From positions 1-43,305 of the IMG/VR virus record IMGVR_UViG_3300030103_000498: a stretch of 43,305 bases of DNA. One strand, 5' to 3'. The notes beneath the pieces were generated by a model. That model was given only the letters and a program-made list of their open reading frames with translations. It did not search any database and was not told the DNA's origin. The DNA comes from a virus. This document shows, piece after piece, positions 17,536-26,969 of the stretch. Numbering within the stretch: the stretch's first letter is position 1; the number at the start of each line of letters is the position of its first letter. A program made the translations under genes and the position numbers.

Positions 17536-18930
17536 TTAAGAATCGTATTCTTTAACTACGTTAGGGTTTCCTGATATTGCAGACATATCGGCTGACGTGC
17601 CATGAGTAGCAGGATTAAAAGTGTCACCATTAGAATAACTAGCACTGTTAAAATTATAAGTACCAGCACCACTAATACTAACACTAGCATTACTATCTAT
17701 TGAAAAAGTGCCGCCACTGTTATTAATAGTAAAAGTACCTGTTACTGAACCATCTCTAGGATATTTAATGTAACCTTGTTGCATACATATATAAATATGC
17801 CCGTCTGCTTTTGGGTCAACTTGAATCATTCCTGCTCTTGTATCTGAATTTTGAATCCTAAAATTCCTAGTCCATTGATGTGTTCCTGAATTATTATAAT
17901 GAATTACAGTTGTCATCCAATGACCACTAGTATTTTCAGTGGTAAAGGAATGAAAATAATGCTCATCTGTAGCACTACCACTGGGACTACGATCAGCAGC
18001 AGCACCGCCAGAAATTTGACCAAATCTATTTACGTAAGAAGAGTTTTTAGTATAAGACTTAAAAAAATTATTGGTAGTAAAGTTAGAGCCATAAACACCA
18101 AATTTTAAAGAAGAATCACTGGTTAGTATGTGTAGAGCCTGAGTCTGATTTTGACCACACATTAATGGCCTCATACTTTCATCGCTTAACCATTTAGATT
18201 TATTAAAATGCTCACCTGCTCCATTTAGATACCCTGCAATGGTACGGCCTTTAGATGCACCCACCCAATAACAACCTTGATTATTATTTTGTTGAGCACC
18301 ACCTATACAAAGACCTCTTGCATAAGCACTAGAAGATCCTTGACTTTGTATTTCTCTAGCTTCCCCTTCTGTGTAACTACTATTACCAGGAGTAAATTGC
18401 ATAATAGCAACTTTGTTAGTGTGGACTAACCCTCCGATTACCCATAAATCATCTTGATCGTCAATACCTAAAAACCTTGCTTCGTGTGTTACAATGTTTC
18501 TAAATCCAGGGCTACTATAGCTAGGATGTCTTATACCTCTACTATAATTTGTTGAGCCATCTGAAGTATCTATACACGCTAAATGAAAACCACTAGTAGT
18601 ATCTTTAGTTAAAACATGTAACCTGTCTTGAGAGTCTATTACTAAACCATGAGCAGACTCACTACTGCTCGTTCCATAACTATGCCCTACATCCCATAAA
18701 AGATTTCCATCAGAATCATGTGCAGCTAGTCCATTAGCACCAGAACTACTGCTTGTAATATCCCATAAAGAATACACATTATAGTTACTGTCTACAGCCA
18801 CATTTGTGCATTTTTCTGCATCTCCCCAAATGCCAGATGACCCTGATAAATTTACATAAAATAAACTACCTGGACCTCCTCCACCTGCACCACCTGCAGC
18901 AGCAGCAATAATTGTGCTGTTATAACTCAT
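17536..18930 (-). CDS. Putative receptor-binding beta-propeller adhesin 2
   Basis: A 464-residue secreted-type tail protein. A glycine-rich leader (GGAGGGGPG) is followed by repeated blade-like units such as VAVDSNYNVYSLWD, VIDSQDRLHVLTKD and GIDDQDDLWVIGG, the pattern of SBBP/NHL-type beta-propellers. The C-terminus contains KYPRDGSVTGTFTI, also present in diverged form in the protein at 20413-21783, so the two are paralogues. It overlaps the upstream fibre gene stop by four bases. Probable role is host recognition at the fibre tip. Confidence 0.7.
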   Translation of the reverse strand: MSYNSTIIAAAAGGAGGGGPGSLFYVNLSGSSGIWGDAEKCTNVAVDSNYNVYSLWDITSSSSGANGLAAHDSDGNLLWDVGHSYGTSSSESAHGLVIDSQDRLHVLTKDTTSGFHLACIDTSDGSTNYSRGIRHPSYSSPGFRNIVTHEARFLGIDDQDDLWVIGGLVHTNKVAIMQFTPGNSSYTEGEAREIQSQGSSSAYARGLCIGGAQQNNNQGCYWVGASKGRTIAGYLNGAGEHFNKSKWLSDESMRPLMCGQNQTQALHILTSDSSLKFGVYGSNFTTNNFFKSYTKNSSYVNRFGQISGGAAADRSPSGSATDEHYFHSFTTENTSGHWMTTVIHYNNSGTHQWTRNFRIQNSDTRAGMIQVDPKADGHIYICMQQGYIKYPRDGSVTGTFTINNSGGTFSIDSNASVSISGAGTYNFNSASYSNGDTFNPATHGTSADMSAISGNPNVVKEYDS

Positions 18931-20153
18931 CCTACTGCATCTCCTGCACGAAAACCATACCAGTTGCTGCCACCATCATGTGAAATAAAAGCAAAAACAT
19001 CAGTCTCTCCTGAAGCAGGTGCATCTGGTGCGCTACCTCCAGGCCAATCTACTGTGTTAGGCCACGTTAAACTGTGTGTGCCTCCTGCAGTAACCTTTAA
19101 CACAAAGCCATGAACGTCATTAGTTGTTAATTGAATATTACCATAATTAAATACAAACGTAGTGTTTTGATTTGTGGTTAATGTAAAAAAGTTTCCTGTA
19201 GCTAAATCTAAAGTTACAGATGAACCTGCAGATAATGCAACCACAGTCTCTAAGTAAACTTTAGCTTGGACTTCTTCACTAAGTTTTATATTACCATTAG
19301 CATCAGCACTAACAGCTTTACTTGCTGCACTTGTACCTAACGTAGCAATATCTACATAGTTAAGTTCTGCTGCAGTTGCTGTTACACCGTCTAAAATATT
19401 TAATTCAGCAGCAGTTGAAGTAACACCATCGAGTATGTTAAGCTCCGCTGCAGTAGAGGTAACACCGTCAAGTATGTTAAGTTCTGCTGCAGTAGAGGTA
19501 ACACCGTCAAGTATGTTAAGTTCTGCTGCAGTTGAAGTAATTGCTACTCCACCTATTTGTAATGCAGTACTAGCATTAATTGTTGGTGCAGCTAAAGTTC
19601 CAGTAAATGTTGGTCCTGCAATAGCAGCTTTTGTATCTATCTGAGTTTGTATCGCAGATGTTACACCGTCTACGTGATTTAGTTCAGCAGTTGTAGCTGT
19701 TACTCCATCTAATATATTTAACTCTGCTGTAGTGGATGTTACACCATCTAGTATGTTAAGTTCTGTTGCTGTAGCAGTAACGCCATCTAGTATATTTAAC
19801 TCTGCTGCTGTAGAAGTTACGCCATCTAGAATGTTAAGTTCTGCTGCAGTTGCTGTTACACCATCAAGTATATTTAACTCTGCTGCAGTTGAAGTGACAG
19901 CAGTTCCGTTAATAGATAAACCATCTGCTTCTAGTGTACCATCAATATCAGCATCACCTGATATGTCTAACGTAGCAGCATCTAACTCTCCTGTAAGAGT
20001 TACATTTCTAAAGCTAGAAACGTCTTTATTGCTATCCGCAACTACAGCTTTTGAAGCTGTTATAGTTCCTGCAGTAACACCGTCTAATACATCAAGCTCA
20101 GTGTCACTAACACCTGTTGAAATATAGTCGGCTAAGTCTCTTGCTCTAGTCAT
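18927..20153 (-). CDS. Tail fibre with TAELNxLDGVT repeats (fibre 2)
   Basis: A 408-residue fibre protein of the type widespread in marine phages. Eleven copies of the 12-residue repeat (TSTAAELNILDGV form) occur in two clusters, residues 87-166 and 207-269, which form a trimeric shaft. A degenerate copy (SDTELDVLDGVT) lies at 16-27. The C-terminal domain (about 295-408, beta-rich, with WYGFRAGDAVG at the end) is probably a knob or an attachment site for the propeller protein encoded next. Fibre function is well supported by the repeat family. Confidence 0.88.
   Translation of the reverse strand: MTRARDLADYISTGVSDTELDVLDGVTAGTITASKAVVADSNKDVSSFRNVTLTGELDAATLDISGDADIDGTLEADGLSINGTAVTSTAAELNILDGVTATAAELNILDGVTSTAAELNILDGVTATATELNILDGVTSTTAELNILDGVTATTAELNHVDGVTSAIQTQIDTKAAIAGPTFTGTLAAPTINASTALQIGGVAITSTAAELNILDGVTSTAAELNILDGVTSTAAELNILDGVTSTAAELNILDGVTATAAELNYVDIATLGTSAASKAVSADANGNIKLSEEVQAKVYLETVVALSAGSSVTLDLATGNFFTLTTNQNTTFVFNYGNIQLTTNDVHGFVLKVTAGGTHSLTWPNTVDWPGGSAPDAPASGETDVFAFISHDGGSNWYGFRAGDAVG
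19347..19535 (-). repeat. Five tandem 36-base tail-fibre repeats
   Basis: Coding direct repeats, each 36 bases, encoding the TSTAAELNILDGV unit of the fibre at 18927-20153. Several copies are almost identical at DNA level (for example around 19430-19530). Confidence 0.85.
19656..19895 (-). repeat. Six tandem 36-base tail-fibre repeats
   Basis: Second cluster of the TAELNxLDGVT unit in the same fibre gene, ending in a variant (TAELNHVDGVTS) that leads into a coiled-coil-like AIQTQIDTKA segment. Confidence 0.85.
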
Positions 20154-20158
20154 CTATC

Positions 20159-20371
20159 CTATCCCTTTTCTTCCTCTGCTAGTTTTGCAGAGAGTAAATT
20201 TATAAACGCATCTCTTCCAACTCTTAGTTGGTCTATATTAAATTGTGCTGTATTTAATTTTCTACCTAAGTCAGCAATATGGTTTACCATTGTTTGCTGT
20301 TCTGGAGTCATATCCTCTACGATATACTCTTTGTCGTTGATAGTAATTGGGGTCTTTTTATCTTTTCCCAT
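20159..20371 (-). CDS. Small DUF6447-like protein
   Basis: A 70-residue protein with an N-terminal beta hairpin (PITINDKEYIVEDMTPEQ) followed by one long helix (about 24-66). This resembles DUF6447 proteins, which sit beside tail-fibre genes in cyanophages and other marine phages. Here it lies between two fibre modules. Function unknown; a fibre-associated chaperone or virion component is plausible. Confidence 0.75.
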   Translation of the reverse strand: MGKDKKTPITINDKEYIVEDMTPEQQTMVNHIADLGRKLNTAQFNIDQLRVGRDAFINLLSAKLAEEEKG

Positions 20372-20412
20372 TGTACCATTCTCCTTTATGTTATGGTTTT
20401 ATTTTATCCTAC

Positions 20413-21783
20413 TCATATATCTAATTTATTAGGTGTTACACTTGGTGAACTTGTAGACCAATTAGATTGACTTGATTTACTAACTGTCCTACTTTCTGGT
20501 GATGTGGTAGCAGAGTAGAAGTCTTTATCTTCAGCGTCTACATCTGCAGCACTATTACCTCCAATAGTAAAATTTACGCTATTAAGAGTGTAGTCACCAT
20601 AAATGTCTGAACCATCTTTTATAGGAAGTTTAAGAATGTAGTTTTTACCGTTAGCTTTTGCGTGATGATAAACGTGAGTATCAGTTATTAAAGCTCCTGC
20701 ACCTGTTAATGTTAATGACTGTTGCCAGTTTGAACTTGTGCAAGTAATACCGTAACTTTCTGAAAGTCCACCATTACTATCGGACAATAAAGAAATGTTA
20801 ATGTCGTTGTTTGTTCCATTTACGTTTTTATTATCTTCGTGAATAGTAACTATACCCTGCGATGTTTTTTTAATAGCAATACCTGTCTGCGTAGACTGAC
20901 CACTTATAAAGCCATTTGTGTTGTTGTCACCTTGTAACCTTATAGATTTACGCCACTGTGCTGATCCCGATGAGTTTAATTTAGTAACAAGATTATCTCT
21001 TGTATTTGGATACCCAAGTTCACAAAAACCAATTGCGTAAATGTTGCCAGAGCTATCTACGTCTAAATCGTTGCAGTAACCAATTTTATCTTGATACGCA
21101 ACAGAAAGTGCAACGCTTGAAAAATCAGAACCAAACTTCATTACAGTAAATCTATCGCCTGACGTTCCCATACGAAAGTTACCACCAACATAAATATTAT
21201 TAGAAAATACTTTTAAGACACGATGTGCATTACTGTCTACACCATGATACGCATGGCCAGAGCTTACGTTCAAATTGCTTCCGTTTAATACAAATCCAGT
21301 AGGTCTTTTTCCTGACGATAGATCAAAATATGTATTTATATAAACGTTACTACCACTAGCTGTTATACTATGATAACTACCAGTATTTTCATTTGAGTAG
21401 GAGTAATAAGCCTCCTCTTGTTCAGCTAAACTTGAATTTAATTTAATCAGCCCTATTCTTGATTGGCTGCTAATATCTTGCCTAGTACATAGATAAAGAT
21501 TTTCACTGCTATCAACTGCCATTGTAGGATAGTATGAATAATAAGTGCTTGAGGAAACTCTTTTGTCAGCTAAAACAGTGCCGCTTTTATCAAACTTAAC
21601 AATAACTGCCCCATCTGCGCTAGTACCTGATCCCATAGCGACATACATATTTCCACTATCTGTGCCATCTGCTGAAAGAACTGGTGACCCAGCACCCCAA
21701 GCAGTGCTAGAGTTATACTCTAGTATAAATCCCCCTGCACCGCCACCCGATGCACCTAACATAAGCATCATAGCGCCTGACAT
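20413..21783 (-). CDS. Putative receptor-binding beta-propeller adhesin 1
   Basis: A 456-residue protein with a methionine- and glycine-rich N-terminus (MSGAMMLMLGASGGGAGG) and blade-like repeats (TMAVDSSENLYLCTRQD, DVDSSGNIYAIGF, GNMYVAMGSGT), typical of beta-propeller adhesins. I chose the ATG at 21783 because it overlaps the stop of the upstream fibre (TAATG); an upstream in-frame ATG at 21840 would place 19 unrelated residues inside that fibre gene. The C-terminal LPIKDGSDIYGDYTL matches the paralogue at 17536-18930. Likely receptor-binding tip of fibre 1. Confidence 0.72.
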   Translation of the reverse strand: MSGAMMLMLGASGGGAGGFILEYNSSTAWGAGSPVLSADGTDSGNMYVAMGSGTSADGAVIVKFDKSGTVLADKRVSSSTYYSYYPTMAVDSSENLYLCTRQDISSQSRIGLIKLNSSLAEQEEAYYSYSNENTGSYHSITASGSNVYINTYFDLSSGKRPTGFVLNGSNLNVSSGHAYHGVDSNAHRVLKVFSNNIYVGGNFRMGTSGDRFTVMKFGSDFSSVALSVAYQDKIGYCNDLDVDSSGNIYAIGFCELGYPNTRDNLVTKLNSSGSAQWRKSIRLQGDNNTNGFISGQSTQTGIAIKKTSQGIVTIHEDNKNVNGTNNDINISLLSDSNGGLSESYGITCTSSNWQQSLTLTGAGALITDTHVYHHAKANGKNYILKLPIKDGSDIYGDYTLNSVNFTIGGNSAADVDAEDKDFYSATTSPESRTVSKSSQSNWSTSSPSVTPNKLDI

Positions 21784-24700
21784 TAGCTTACATTCCCTGT
21801 TACTACGCAGACAGTTCCACTTATAAATAGAATCGTACATACGCCTCTAGTTGCAAGCGTCACACTATTTTTATCAGAGTCTTCACCTGCAATGTAAGCA
21901 GTTGAGATAGATAAAGTAATAGTACGATCACCAGATGTATTGTTAAATATAGAAACTGCATCTCCTGCTGCAAAGGTGCTGTTTGGAACGGTTATTGATC
22001 CACCTGATCCAATACCTATAAAGTTTCCTACATCACCAGCAACTAAACTGTAACTAGATGTTTTATCAGAACCAGACTGAGGAATAGCTCTTATTTTACC
22101 ATCACCGTCACTTACAGTGCCACTAAAAGTTGGGGATGCAGTAGGAGCTTTAGCATCTAATTGTGTTTGTATTGCAGATGTTACCCCATCAACATAGTTT
22201 AATTCTGTAGTTGTAGCAGTAACGCCATCTAGCAAATTCAATTCTGTTGCTGTAGCTGTTACTCCATCTAATATATTTAACTCTGCTGTAGTGGATGTTA
22301 CACCGTCAAGTATATTTAGTTCGGTAGCAGTTGCTGTTACACCATCTAAAATATTTAATTCTGCTGCAGTTGAGGTAACACCATCAAGTATATTTAACTC
22401 TGCTGTTGTAGATGTAACACCATCAAGAATATTAAGCTCTGCTGCTGTAGATGTAACCCCATCTAAAATGTTTAACTCAGCTACTGTAGATGTTAGTGTA
22501 CTAAAGTCTTTTCCGCTATATACAGTTGCGCCCATAGCTGAGTGGTTGGTGCAGTAGTAGTACAAAACATCTGGTGCATCTTGCTCAAGAGTTACCTGTG
22601 TGTAAGCTCCTGCAGAACCTGGAGTACCTACTGCTGTTACACCTGTAGTAAATGCACTACCACCACCATGAGTACCGTTTGAAGTTGCACTTAGTCGTAG
22701 TGGGTGTCCTGAGTTACTGCTGTCACTTTGATCAAATCTTATAGTCACAGACTTTTGTAGTAGTGCAGTCTGCTGTTGCGCTCCATCAAGAAAGTACTTG
22801 TTAGCACCACCAACGTTTTGAACAGTAACCGCTATAGTGTGGTAAGGTTGTTTAGCGTCTATCTGAGTTTGTATTGCAGATGTTACACCATCTACATAAT
22901 TTAACTCAGTAGTAGTTGCTGTTACGCCATCTAGTATGTTTAACTCTGCAGCAGTAGATGTTACACCATCTAGTATGTTAAGTTCAGCAGCAGTTGAGGT
23001 AATACCTAAATTAGTAATAGCTGTAGCAGCACTAGTTAAATCAGATAAATTGTTTGACTCTAATAAGTACCTAGCATCAGCTTCTGTTTTAGTGTAATGA
23101 GTTGATAAACTAAACGTACCATAGGCTACAATGTCTACTATATCATTTACTGCAGCACCAGAGGCTAATACAATTGAAGTACCTGATGTAGCAGTAAAGT
23201 CTGTACCTGCTAGTAGTTTTACACCATTAAGATAGACATCTACAAAGCCTGAATCGTATGTAGCTGCAAAGGTAGTTTGACCTGCAGTAGCTGTATAAGT
23301 GTTACGATTTGAGGTTCCATTGACTGAGCTACCTGCATTTTGAAATCCACCAGAACCAAAAACCTGCATAGAATTTGTGCTAGTATTAAAGTACAAAGTT
23401 CCAACAACTAAAGAATCCCCATCGTTGTCTGTAGAGGGCGCTGAAGATTTAGCACCAAGAAACCTGTCATCAAATAAATCAAAACTGGCGGCTGCAGATG
23501 TTGCGCTAGAAGCTGCTGCTGTTGCACTACTTGCGGCTGCAGTGGCACTTGAGGCACTAGCAGTTGCAGAACTAGCAGCAGCAGATGCTGAGGTAGAAGC
23601 TGCAGTAGCTGAACCAAGTATACCATCTACGTATGTTTTCGTTGTGAGATCAGCATTAGCACTAGGCGTATAGGTAGCAGTAATCTTGTTACTACCTGCT
23701 GCTACTGCACCTGTCAGGGTTCCACCTGCTAATGGTAAAAAGGTATCTGTTGTATACTTTTTAGTTGCTGCATCTTGATCTGATGTTGGGTCACCCAAGC
23801 CTGTAATTTTAGATGTACCCATGGCAATAGCACCAGACATTGTACCACCTGCAAGCGGTAGCTTGGTAGCTATACTATTTGTAATAGTTGTAGAAAAATC
23901 TGCATCGTCACCTAGAGCAGCAGCTAGTTCGTTTAGTGTGTTTAGTGTACCTGGAGCAGAGTCAACAAGCCCAGCTACTTCTGTATCGACATAATTTTTT
24001 GTGGCAGCATCCTGTGCATTACTAGGATCTGTAACGTTAGCGATCGTTGTACCTGTAACGTCTAGTGTTCCGTTGACTGTGACATTGTTAAATGTAGATG
24101 TACCAGAACCTGCAGTTACGTTACCTGTCACATTACCAGTAATGTTTCCTGTAATGTTACCGTCTATATCCCCTGTAATATTACCTGTCAAATCTCCGAC
24201 AAAACCAGAGCTTGCTGTAATAGTTGTACCTGTTATGGCTGCTGCTGTGCTGCCTCCAATAACAGCACCATCAATAGTACCACCATTAATATCAACAGTA
24301 GTTAGTGTTGCTTGACCAGATGTAGAAACAGTTGTAAAACTACCTGCTGCTGCACTAGAAGCACCAATTGTTGTACCATCAATAGCACCGCCATTAATAT
24401 CTACTGTGGCATGTGTCGAGGTTCCTGAGCTTGTTAGGTCTGTAAATGTACCTGCACCTGCAGAAGAACCTCCAATAGTAACACCATCTATTGCTCCACC
24501 GTTAATATCAACAGTAGTTAATGTAGAAGTTCCTGAAGCACTTAAAGTGGTAAAGCTACCTGCTGCTGCAGTAGAACTACCAATGGTAGTATTATCCATT
24601 GCTCCTGAATTAATATCAACAGATGTAAGAGTTGCTGCTCCTGTAAAGCTAGACGTACCAGTTACAGCAAGTGTGCCGCCCATAGTAACATTACCTGTAA

Positions 24701-25190
24701 CGCCAAGAGTGCCTCCTACCGTAGCATTACTTGATGCTGCCATTGTAGTAAAGCTACCTGCTGCTGCACTAGAGCCACCTATTACAGCGCCATCTATTGC
24801 ACCTCCATCAATATCTACAGAGTCAAAATAACCAACACCATCAATATATAAATCTTTAAATTCTAAACTAGATGTACCAAGGTCTATATCGTTATCAGTT
24901 ACAGGAACAATAGCACCATCTTGAATACGTAATTGCTCTACTGCAGCAGATGATACTTCAGTAAAAAAACCTATGCGGTTATTACTAGTGTCTATTACAA
25001 CTTTGTTTAACGCATCTGTATCAGCTATTAGTGGTACATACGCACCTTCAGTAGAACTACCGTCATGTTTATGCCCACTTGCAAAAGCAAATGCATCTCT
25101 TATTGCATTATATTCTGCGTTTACTGGTGCAGCTTTAATAACCGCATTAGCGATAATATCTGCTGCTGATTGTCTTGAATAACCTGCCAT
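21783..25190 (-). CDS. Large tail fibre with several repeat families (fibre 1)
   Basis: An 1135-residue fibre. The N-terminal part (1-120, with DAFAFASGHKHDG and DIDLGTSSLEFKDLYIDG) is probably the virion-attachment part. It is followed by five repeats of the GGAIDGxxIGGSSAAAGSFTT type, glycine- and threonine-rich shaft segments, an Ala/Ser heptad-like coiled coil, a YTATAGQTTFAATYDSGF beta domain, and eleven TAELNILDGV repeats in groups of three and eight. Such mosaics are typical of cyanophage and pelagiphage fibres. It lies directly downstream of the tail nozzle gene, the usual fibre position in podoviruses. Confidence 0.9.
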   Translation of the reverse strand: MAGYSRQSAADIIANAVIKAAPVNAEYNAIRDAFAFASGHKHDGSSTEGAYVPLIADTDALNKVVIDTSNNRIGFFTEVSSAAVEQLRIQDGAIVPVTDNDIDLGTSSLEFKDLYIDGVGYFDSVDIDGGAIDGAVIGGSSAAAGSFTTMAASSNATVGGTLGVTGNVTMGGTLAVTGTSSFTGAATLTSVDINSGAMDNTTIGSSTAAAGSFTTLSASGTSTLTTVDINGGAIDGVTIGGSSAGAGTFTDLTSSGTSTHATVDINGGAIDGTTIGASSAAAGSFTTVSTSGQATLTTVDINGGTIDGAVIGGSTAAAITGTTITASSGFVGDLTGNITGDIDGNITGNITGNVTGNVTAGSGTSTFNNVTVNGTLDVTGTTIANVTDPSNAQDAATKNYVDTEVAGLVDSAPGTLNTLNELAAALGDDADFSTTITNSIATKLPLAGGTMSGAIAMGTSKITGLGDPTSDQDAATKKYTTDTFLPLAGGTLTGAVAAGSNKITATYTPSANADLTTKTYVDGILGSATAASTSASAAASSATASASSATAAASSATAAASSATSAAASFDLFDDRFLGAKSSAPSTDNDGDSLVVGTLYFNTSTNSMQVFGSGGFQNAGSSVNGTSNRNTYTATAGQTTFAATYDSGFVDVYLNGVKLLAGTDFTATSGTSIVLASGAAVNDIVDIVAYGTFSLSTHYTKTEADARYLLESNNLSDLTSAATAITNLGITSTAAELNILDGVTSTAAELNILDGVTATTTELNYVDGVTSAIQTQIDAKQPYHTIAVTVQNVGGANKYFLDGAQQQTALLQKSVTIRFDQSDSSNSGHPLRLSATSNGTHGGGSAFTTGVTAVGTPGSAGAYTQVTLEQDAPDVLYYYCTNHSAMGATVYSGKDFSTLTSTVAELNILDGVTSTAAELNILDGVTSTTAELNILDGVTSTAAELNILDGVTATATELNILDGVTSTTAELNILDGVTATATELNLLDGVTATTTELNYVDGVTSAIQTQLDAKAPTASPTFSGTVSDGDGKIRAIPQSGSDKTSSYSLVAGDVGNFIGIGSGGSITVPNSTFAAGDAVSIFNNTSGDRTITLSISTAYIAGEDSDKNSVTLATRGVCTILFISGTVCVVTGNVS
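22176..22495 (-). repeat. Eight tandem 36-base tail-fibre repeats
   Basis: DNA repeats coding for TAELNILDGV units near the C-terminus of fibre 1. They share long near-identical stretches with the repeats of fibre 2, 2-3 kb away. Confidence 0.85.
22880..23004 (-). repeat. Three tandem 36-base tail-fibre repeats
   Basis: Second, shorter group of TAELNILDGV-coding repeats in fibre 1, bounded by an AIQTQIDAKQP segment that is also seen after the other groups. Confidence 0.8.
24230..24840 (-). repeat. Fibre shaft repeats (GGAIDGxxIGGSSAAAGSFTT)
   Basis: About five coding repeats of roughly 90-120 bases encoding VDINGGAIDG, IGGSSAAAGSFTT and short spacers in the N-terminal half of fibre 1. Boundaries are approximate. 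They resemble glycine-rich shaft repeats of other marine phage fibres. Confidence 0.7.
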
Positions 25191-25191
25191 G

Positions 25192-26967
25192 TTACAACCT
25201 GTCTCCTACTCCAAATGTAATCACTAAACCTTGAATACTGTGTGATGCATCTGAGTCATTAGTTACGTATCTGAAAGATGCTGATTTACCTGATCCTGAT
25301 ATGTTAGTTCTTTGTACTGGTGATGGATTACCATCAAATATTGCGGTGCTATTGTATATAGCTTCATTATAGTAAGCAGCCGCACCTGCTGTTGATAACG
25401 TAAAGTTAGTTGGGTTAAGTGTAGCTACATCTTCATAATCATAAACAGCAGACATAGCTATTTCATTATCCCCTTCAGAACGTAAATATGTAGCCACAGT
25501 GTAAAAAATCTTGCGTTGCTCTGGGTCTTGCATATAGTAAAAAGGGGTTTGAAATATACTTAATATATTTTCTCCATCAAAATCATTACCTTGTTCTTGT
25601 CTATGGACTTTACCTGAGCTATCACCATGTAATACAAACTCATCTTGTCCTATGTAGCCGCTATCAGAACAGGTAGCTCTTATACCTAGCATCTGACTGT
25701 ATTCAAATTGTAAACCGTTAGGTGTTTGTCTGAAGCCTCCTATAATACCTTGAGAATCAGAGGCAGCAAAGAAATACCTAAACTGTGTTTTTTGTCTTAT
25801 TACAACAGCGTTAAGACCTTCTAAGTCTATATTAAATACGATGTCTGTAAAGATAGACTGTACGTCTTTTGATACAGTTTCTAAATTAACGTCACCTATT
25901 TTATCTGTGCCTGAAATTGGACGTAATCCATCTTGAGATAGAAATAATAAATCGCCACCAATTTCTATAACACTATCTGTAGCTAAACATCCTAGATCAT
26001 CAGTAACAGTTTCTAAAACAAAGTTAGAAATATTATTGCCAATAAGCTTACGAATGTTGTTACTGCCAAAAATATACAAAGCATCACGAAAGGTCTTTAT
26101 TGCTACTACAGGAAACCCTACGTTTATTACACCAGATCCATTAGCTGTACTAAAATCTGTTTCTGCATAGGGTGCGCTGAAGTATAGGTTTGTTTCTTCG
26201 TTTGGGTCACCTGCTAAGAATAAATGATTTTGGAAAATAGCAGAGAACTTGGGATCATCAGGGGCATTAGCATGTGTTATCTGTGTATACGTGCTGCCAT
26301 CATAAGTTGCTGCAGGATTTACACCATCTGTAAGAAGTACCTTTGGACTACCAAAATTATACCTACTAAATCTAACTTTAGATACGCCAGTCATTGTAGG
26401 AGATCCAGAAGTCGTTACAGCAGCCCATCCTACTTTAGCAGGTACAGAAGTTAAAGTAGTGCTAGTACTAAAGCTATCATCTGATATAGCATTACCATTT
26501 GTAAAAATAGATGTGCCTGGAACTTTACCAAAGTCTACTACTATTGTATTAGAGCTTTTAGATATAAGTGTTCCTGTTACAGTAGTTGCTGTACTAGAAT
26601 CACCTGCAGTTTCTCTTTCTGATATAGTTTGACCGACAGTTAAATTAGCATCAGATGCTACCGTAAAAGTGTAATAAAAGCTCCAATGATGTAAATAGTT
26701 ATTACCAGATGAAGGTGTCCTACAAGCTAATATACCTTGATTTATTCCATTAGCAACACATACACCAAGAACACTTCCTGTTCCTGTAACTGATCCAAAA
26801 TCATTTGAGAACCCACTAATTTTTCTATAGCCACCAGTAACAGCAGGTTCATAGTTAAGTAAAGTTATAGCTGAACCAGGTTGAGTTTGACCTTGAGAAA
26901 GGACATCTCTACTTGTGTTTAAGCCGCCTTGACAGAATACTTGAAACGAGGCTAGATTATCTGCCAT
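25192..26967 (-). CDS. Tail nozzle (tail tubular protein B-like)
   Basis: A 591-residue protein, expected to form the hexameric nozzle at the end of the short tail. The N-terminal FCQGGLNTSRDVLS followed by GGYRKISGF is typical of marine podovirus nozzle proteins, and the rest is beta-rich. It lies immediately after the tail adaptor gene and before the tail fibre, the standard order adaptor - nozzle - fibre. The start ATG is two bases from the adaptor stop. Confidence 0.85.
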   Translation of the reverse strand: MADNLASFQVFCQGGLNTSRDVLSQGQTQPGSAITLLNYEPAVTGGYRKISGFSNDFGSVTGTGSVLGVCVANGINQGILACRTPSSGNNYLHHWSFYYTFTVASDANLTVGQTISERETAGDSSTATTVTGTLISKSSNTIVVDFGKVPGTSIFTNGNAISDDSFSTSTTLTSVPAKVGWAAVTTSGSPTMTGVSKVRFSRYNFGSPKVLLTDGVNPAATYDGSTYTQITHANAPDDPKFSAIFQNHLFLAGDPNEETNLYFSAPYAETDFSTANGSGVINVGFPVVAIKTFRDALYIFGSNNIRKLIGNNISNFVLETVTDDLGCLATDSVIEIGGDLLFLSQDGLRPISGTDKIGDVNLETVSKDVQSIFTDIVFNIDLEGLNAVVIRQKTQFRYFFAASDSQGIIGGFRQTPNGLQFEYSQMLGIRATCSDSGYIGQDEFVLHGDSSGKVHRQEQGNDFDGENILSIFQTPFYYMQDPEQRKIFYTVATYLRSEGDNEIAMSAVYDYEDVATLNPTNFTLSTAGAAAYYNEAIYNSTAIFDGNPSPVQRTNISGSGKSASFRYVTNDSDASHSIQGLVITFGVGDRL

Positions 26968-26969
26968 TG

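Noticed and set aside
21784-21840. Upstream in-frame ATG for propeller 1
   Set aside because: It would add 19 residues within the fibre gene; the ATG at 21783 has the usual TAATG overlap.
19347-23004. Regular 36-base repeats that could suggest a CRISPR array
   Set aside because: They are tandem without spacers, in frame, and encode the known TAELNxLDGVT tail-fibre unit.
23377-25182. Several long + strand frames (Val/Ala-rich) opposite fibre 1
   Set aside because: They arise from the biased codon use of Ala/Thr/Ser/Gly repeats on the coding strand; no ribosome binding sites.
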